Positions 5,352 to 6,792 of a stretch of DNA of 6,792 nucleotides are shown here, piece by piece. Positions within the stretch are counted from its first letter, which is position 1; each line of letters begins with the position of its first letter. Both the position numbers and the translations under genes were made by a program. The DNA is taken from contig JAGVUS010000381.1 in NCBI GenBank assembly GCA_019136175.1, positions 1 to 6,792 of the forward strand, in the 5' to 3' direction. Under the pieces are notes generated by a model. That model saw only the letters and a program-made list of their open reading frames with translations, ran no database searches and had not been told where the DNA came from. The stretch is from Chloroflexota bacterium. Lineage in GTDB: Bacteria; Chloroflexota; Anaerolineae; Anaerolineales; Anaerolineaceae.

Positions 5352-6727
5352 ATTTGATTCAAACCCTGCGAAATTGGATCCAGGATCGGTTGCTGCGCCA
5401 GGTGGTGCGTAATTCATCCTACCTGTTTGTCAGCAATGCCATCAGTGCCGTCTTGAGCATAGTCACAGCGAACCTGTTGGGGGTTGCCGGGTTTGGGGTG
5501 CTGGGGATTGTGATTGGATTCTGTTCCAATGTCAACAGGTTGTTATCCTTCCGCATGGGTGATCTGGTTGTAAAATACATGGGAGAGGCAATGGCGCAGG
5601 AGCAACCTCGGCGGGCTGCTGCCGTGGTCAAGGCAGCCATGCTGGTGGAATCCGTCACATCTTTGATTGCATATGGTGTGCTGGTGTTGCTGGCACCGCT
5701 TGGCGCGTTGTATATTGTAAAGGATCCCACCACTGAACCGCTGATTATGTTGTACGGGCTTTCGCTGCTGGCAAATTTTTCCACAGAAACTGCCACCGGC
5801 GTCCTCCAGGTGACCAATCATTATCGCAGCCAGGCGTTGATCAACCTGATCCAAAGCCTGGTGACGGCAGGCTTGATCATCTGGGCATATGTCACCCATG
5901 CTGGTTTGCTGGCTGTGCTGGTTGCTTACCTTGTTGGAAAAATGATCATCGGGCTGGGACCGATTGCCGTATCCCTGTACTGGCTGCCCAGGGTGTTGGG
6001 TAGGGGATGGTGGAAGGCTCCGTTTTCTCTTTTGCCTGCAAGGCGTGAGCTGGCAGGATTTGCAATCAGCACCAATTTCAGCGGGACAATCAACGTCATT
6101 GCCCGTGATAGCGAAGTGTTGTGGGTGGGTTATTTCTTCAGCCCACTCGAGGCTGGCTATTATAAAACTGCATTGGCAATCATCAACCTGGTCATCATGC
6201 CGATCACGCCGTTTATCAGTACTACGTACCCGGAAATCACCCGCTATGTAGCGAGGGGGGTATGGACACGCTTGCGCCGGTTGCTGGGGCAGGTGACTGC
6301 AATTGCTGGAAGCTGGACGATCCTTGTGGCAATTGGTTTGCTGCTGTTTGGGGATGTAATCCTCTTTTCCGCCTGGCAACCGATCTTTGGCAGGGTCATT
6401 CAAATCTACCCGGAGGAATTCCTGCCTGCTCTTCCCATCCTCTTTATCCTATTAATTGGGTTTGGAACAGCGAACACATTATTCTGGAACCGCCCTCTAC
6501 TGCTTGCGTTCGGTAAACCAGGCTACCCTCTAAAAATTGCATTTTGGACGATGGCAGCCAAGGTGGCATTGGCATTCTGGTTGGTTCCCCGGTTTGGCTA
6601 CTGGATGGAAGCCGTCTTGTTATCAGCGTATTTTGTGATTTCTGTTGGATTGATTGTCTGGGAGGGGATGCGGGAAATTCGAAAAGCAGAAAAATGCCGT
6701 AGAGAGGAGATGCCAAGTTGCGCATAG
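5348..6727 (+). CDS. Wzx-like polysaccharide flippase (MOP superfamily)
   Basis: This 459-residue protein is hydrophobic throughout, with roughly 12 likely membrane segments; clear ones include about 24-45, 95-120, 170-212, 275-292, 318-340, 360-378 and 422-440. The N-terminal half has the look of polysaccharide-biosynthesis exporters: an amphipathic basic start, SSYLFVSN, then GVAGFGVLGIV, and a charged loop containing YMGEAMAQEQPRR. A basic cytoplasmic-looking tail (441-459) closes it. Members move undecaprenyl-linked oligosaccharides, or comparable glycolipids, across the cytoplasmic membrane. The frame stays open upstream to 5255, but the ATG at 5348 is preferred because it overlaps the epimerase stop (ATGA) and the extra 31 residues are soluble and unlike the family. 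Its ribosome site is weak (GGTG, 9 bases upstream), consistent with translational coupling. Substrate is inferred only from neighbours; no Wzy polymerase is visible in the window. Confidence 0.9.
   Translation: MNLIQTLRNWIQDRLLRQVVRNSSYLFVSNAISAVLSIVTANLLGVAGFGVLGIVIGFCSNVNRLLSFRMGDLVVKYMGEAMAQEQPRRAAAVVKAAMLVESVTSLIAYGVLVLLAPLGALYIVKDPTTEPLIMLYGLSLLANFSTETATGVLQVTNHYRSQALINLIQSLVTAGLIIWAYVTHAGLLAVLVAYLVGKMIIGLGPIAVSLYWLPRVLGRGWWKAPFSLLPARRELAGFAISTNFSGTINVIARDSEVLWVGYFFSPLEAGYYKTALAIINLVIMPITPFISTTYPEITRYVARGVWTRLRRLLGQVTAIAGSWTILVAIGLLLFGDVILFSAWQPIFGRVIQIYPEEFLPALPILFILLIGFGTANTLFWNRPLLLAFGKPGYPLKIAFWTMAAKVALAFWLVPRFGYWMEAVLLSAYFVISVGLIVWEGMREIRKAEKCRREEMPSCA
6704..6709 (+). promoter_or_regulatory. 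Shine-Dalgarno sequence fixing the TTG start of the glycosyltransferase
   Basis: GAGGAG lies inside the last codons of the flippase gene and 8 bases before a TTG at 6718. The ATG at 6709 overlaps this motif and continues in the flippase frame to a stop five codons later, so it cannot be the start of the next gene. This supports TTG as the initiation codon. Confidence 0.7.
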
Positions 6728-6792
6728 CCTGCATTGCGTCATCTGGAATTCCTTCCAACGCGGCACACTCCATCCAGGTGGTGAAGATGTGT
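6718..6792 (+). CDS. Glycosyltransferase, GT4-like N-terminus (partial)
   Basis: Only the first 25 codons are inside the window. They read MRIACIASSGIPSNAA followed by HSIQVVKMC, with the TTG read as Met. A short beta strand (RIACIAS), then a loop, then H-S-I-Q-V-V-K-M-C is the usual opening of group 1 (GT4) glycosyltransferases, where the nucleotide-sugar-handling Rossmann domain begins with a strand and a helix carrying (S/N)xHxxK(M/L)-like residues. The gene overlaps the flippase by 10 bases and has a good Shine-Dalgarno 8 bases upstream. It would add a sugar to the glycan made by this cluster. Donor and acceptor cannot be judged from the fragment, and family assignment rests on a short stretch. 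Confidence 0.75.
   Translation, partial: MRIACIASSGIPSNAAHSIQVVKMC

Noticed and set aside
5543..6403. A 286-codon open frame on the minus strand inside the flippase gene.
   Set aside because: It is antisense to a clear membrane protein; the translation is highly polar, with runs of Gln, His, Asp and Cys as expected from the complement of hydrophobic codons, and shows no domain.

Overview
The window reads as chromosomal DNA of a moderately GC-rich bacterium. The best taxonomic guess is Chloroflexota, probably an Anaerolineae-like lineage. This rests on the DUF951 protein, the tsaE-tsaB-rimI-type 4 UDG gene order, the mix of leaderless and Shine-Dalgarno starts, and my memory of similar proteins. 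No rRNA or marker search was possible, so this is an inference. Genes are packed almost without gaps. I saw no insertion sequence, tRNA, rRNA, CRISPR array or rho-independent terminator, and no non-coding stretch exceeds about 60 bases.

Layout. (1) Bases 1-332, minus strand: the N-terminal part of a site-2 protease-like membrane metalloprotease, running off the left edge. (2) Bases 333-367: a 35-bp divergent promoter region with two outward-facing extended -10 elements that form one inverted repeat, each 6-7 bases from a start codon. (3) Bases 368-583, plus strand: a small DUF951 protein with a likely metal-binding Cys set. (4) Bases 640-3016, plus strand: tsaE, tsaB, rimI and a type 4 uracil-DNA glycosylase, apparently one operon. 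It starts from its own -10 element just before tsaE. TsaE and TsaB belong to the machinery that makes the tRNA modification t6A. RimI is an N-terminal acetyltransferase usually encoded beside it. The glycosylase repairs deaminated cytosine. (5) Bases 3058-6792, plus strand: the start of a surface-polysaccharide cluster. It holds a UDP-GlcNAc-type 6-dehydrogenase, a uronate-type C4 epimerase, a Wzx-like flippase and the first 25 codons of a GT4-like glycosyltransferase. The first three are joined by 1-4 base stop/start overlaps, and the glycosyltransferase overlaps the flippase by 10 bases.

How the genes work together. The glycan genes form a logical chain: oxidise a UDP-(N-acetyl)hexosamine to a uronic acid, invert C4, assemble a lipid-linked glycan with downstream transferases, and flip it across the membrane. 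The housekeeping block is a conserved informational module. It is separated from the glycan block by only 41 bases with no visible terminator, so read-through is possible.

The most notable observations are the three SD-less starts placed exactly where -10 elements predict leaderless mRNAs, the symmetric divergent promoter, and the C-terminal QLSLF peptide of the uracil-DNA glycosylase, which matches the consensus for binding the DNA polymerase sliding clamp. I did not find a clearly new multi-gene system.
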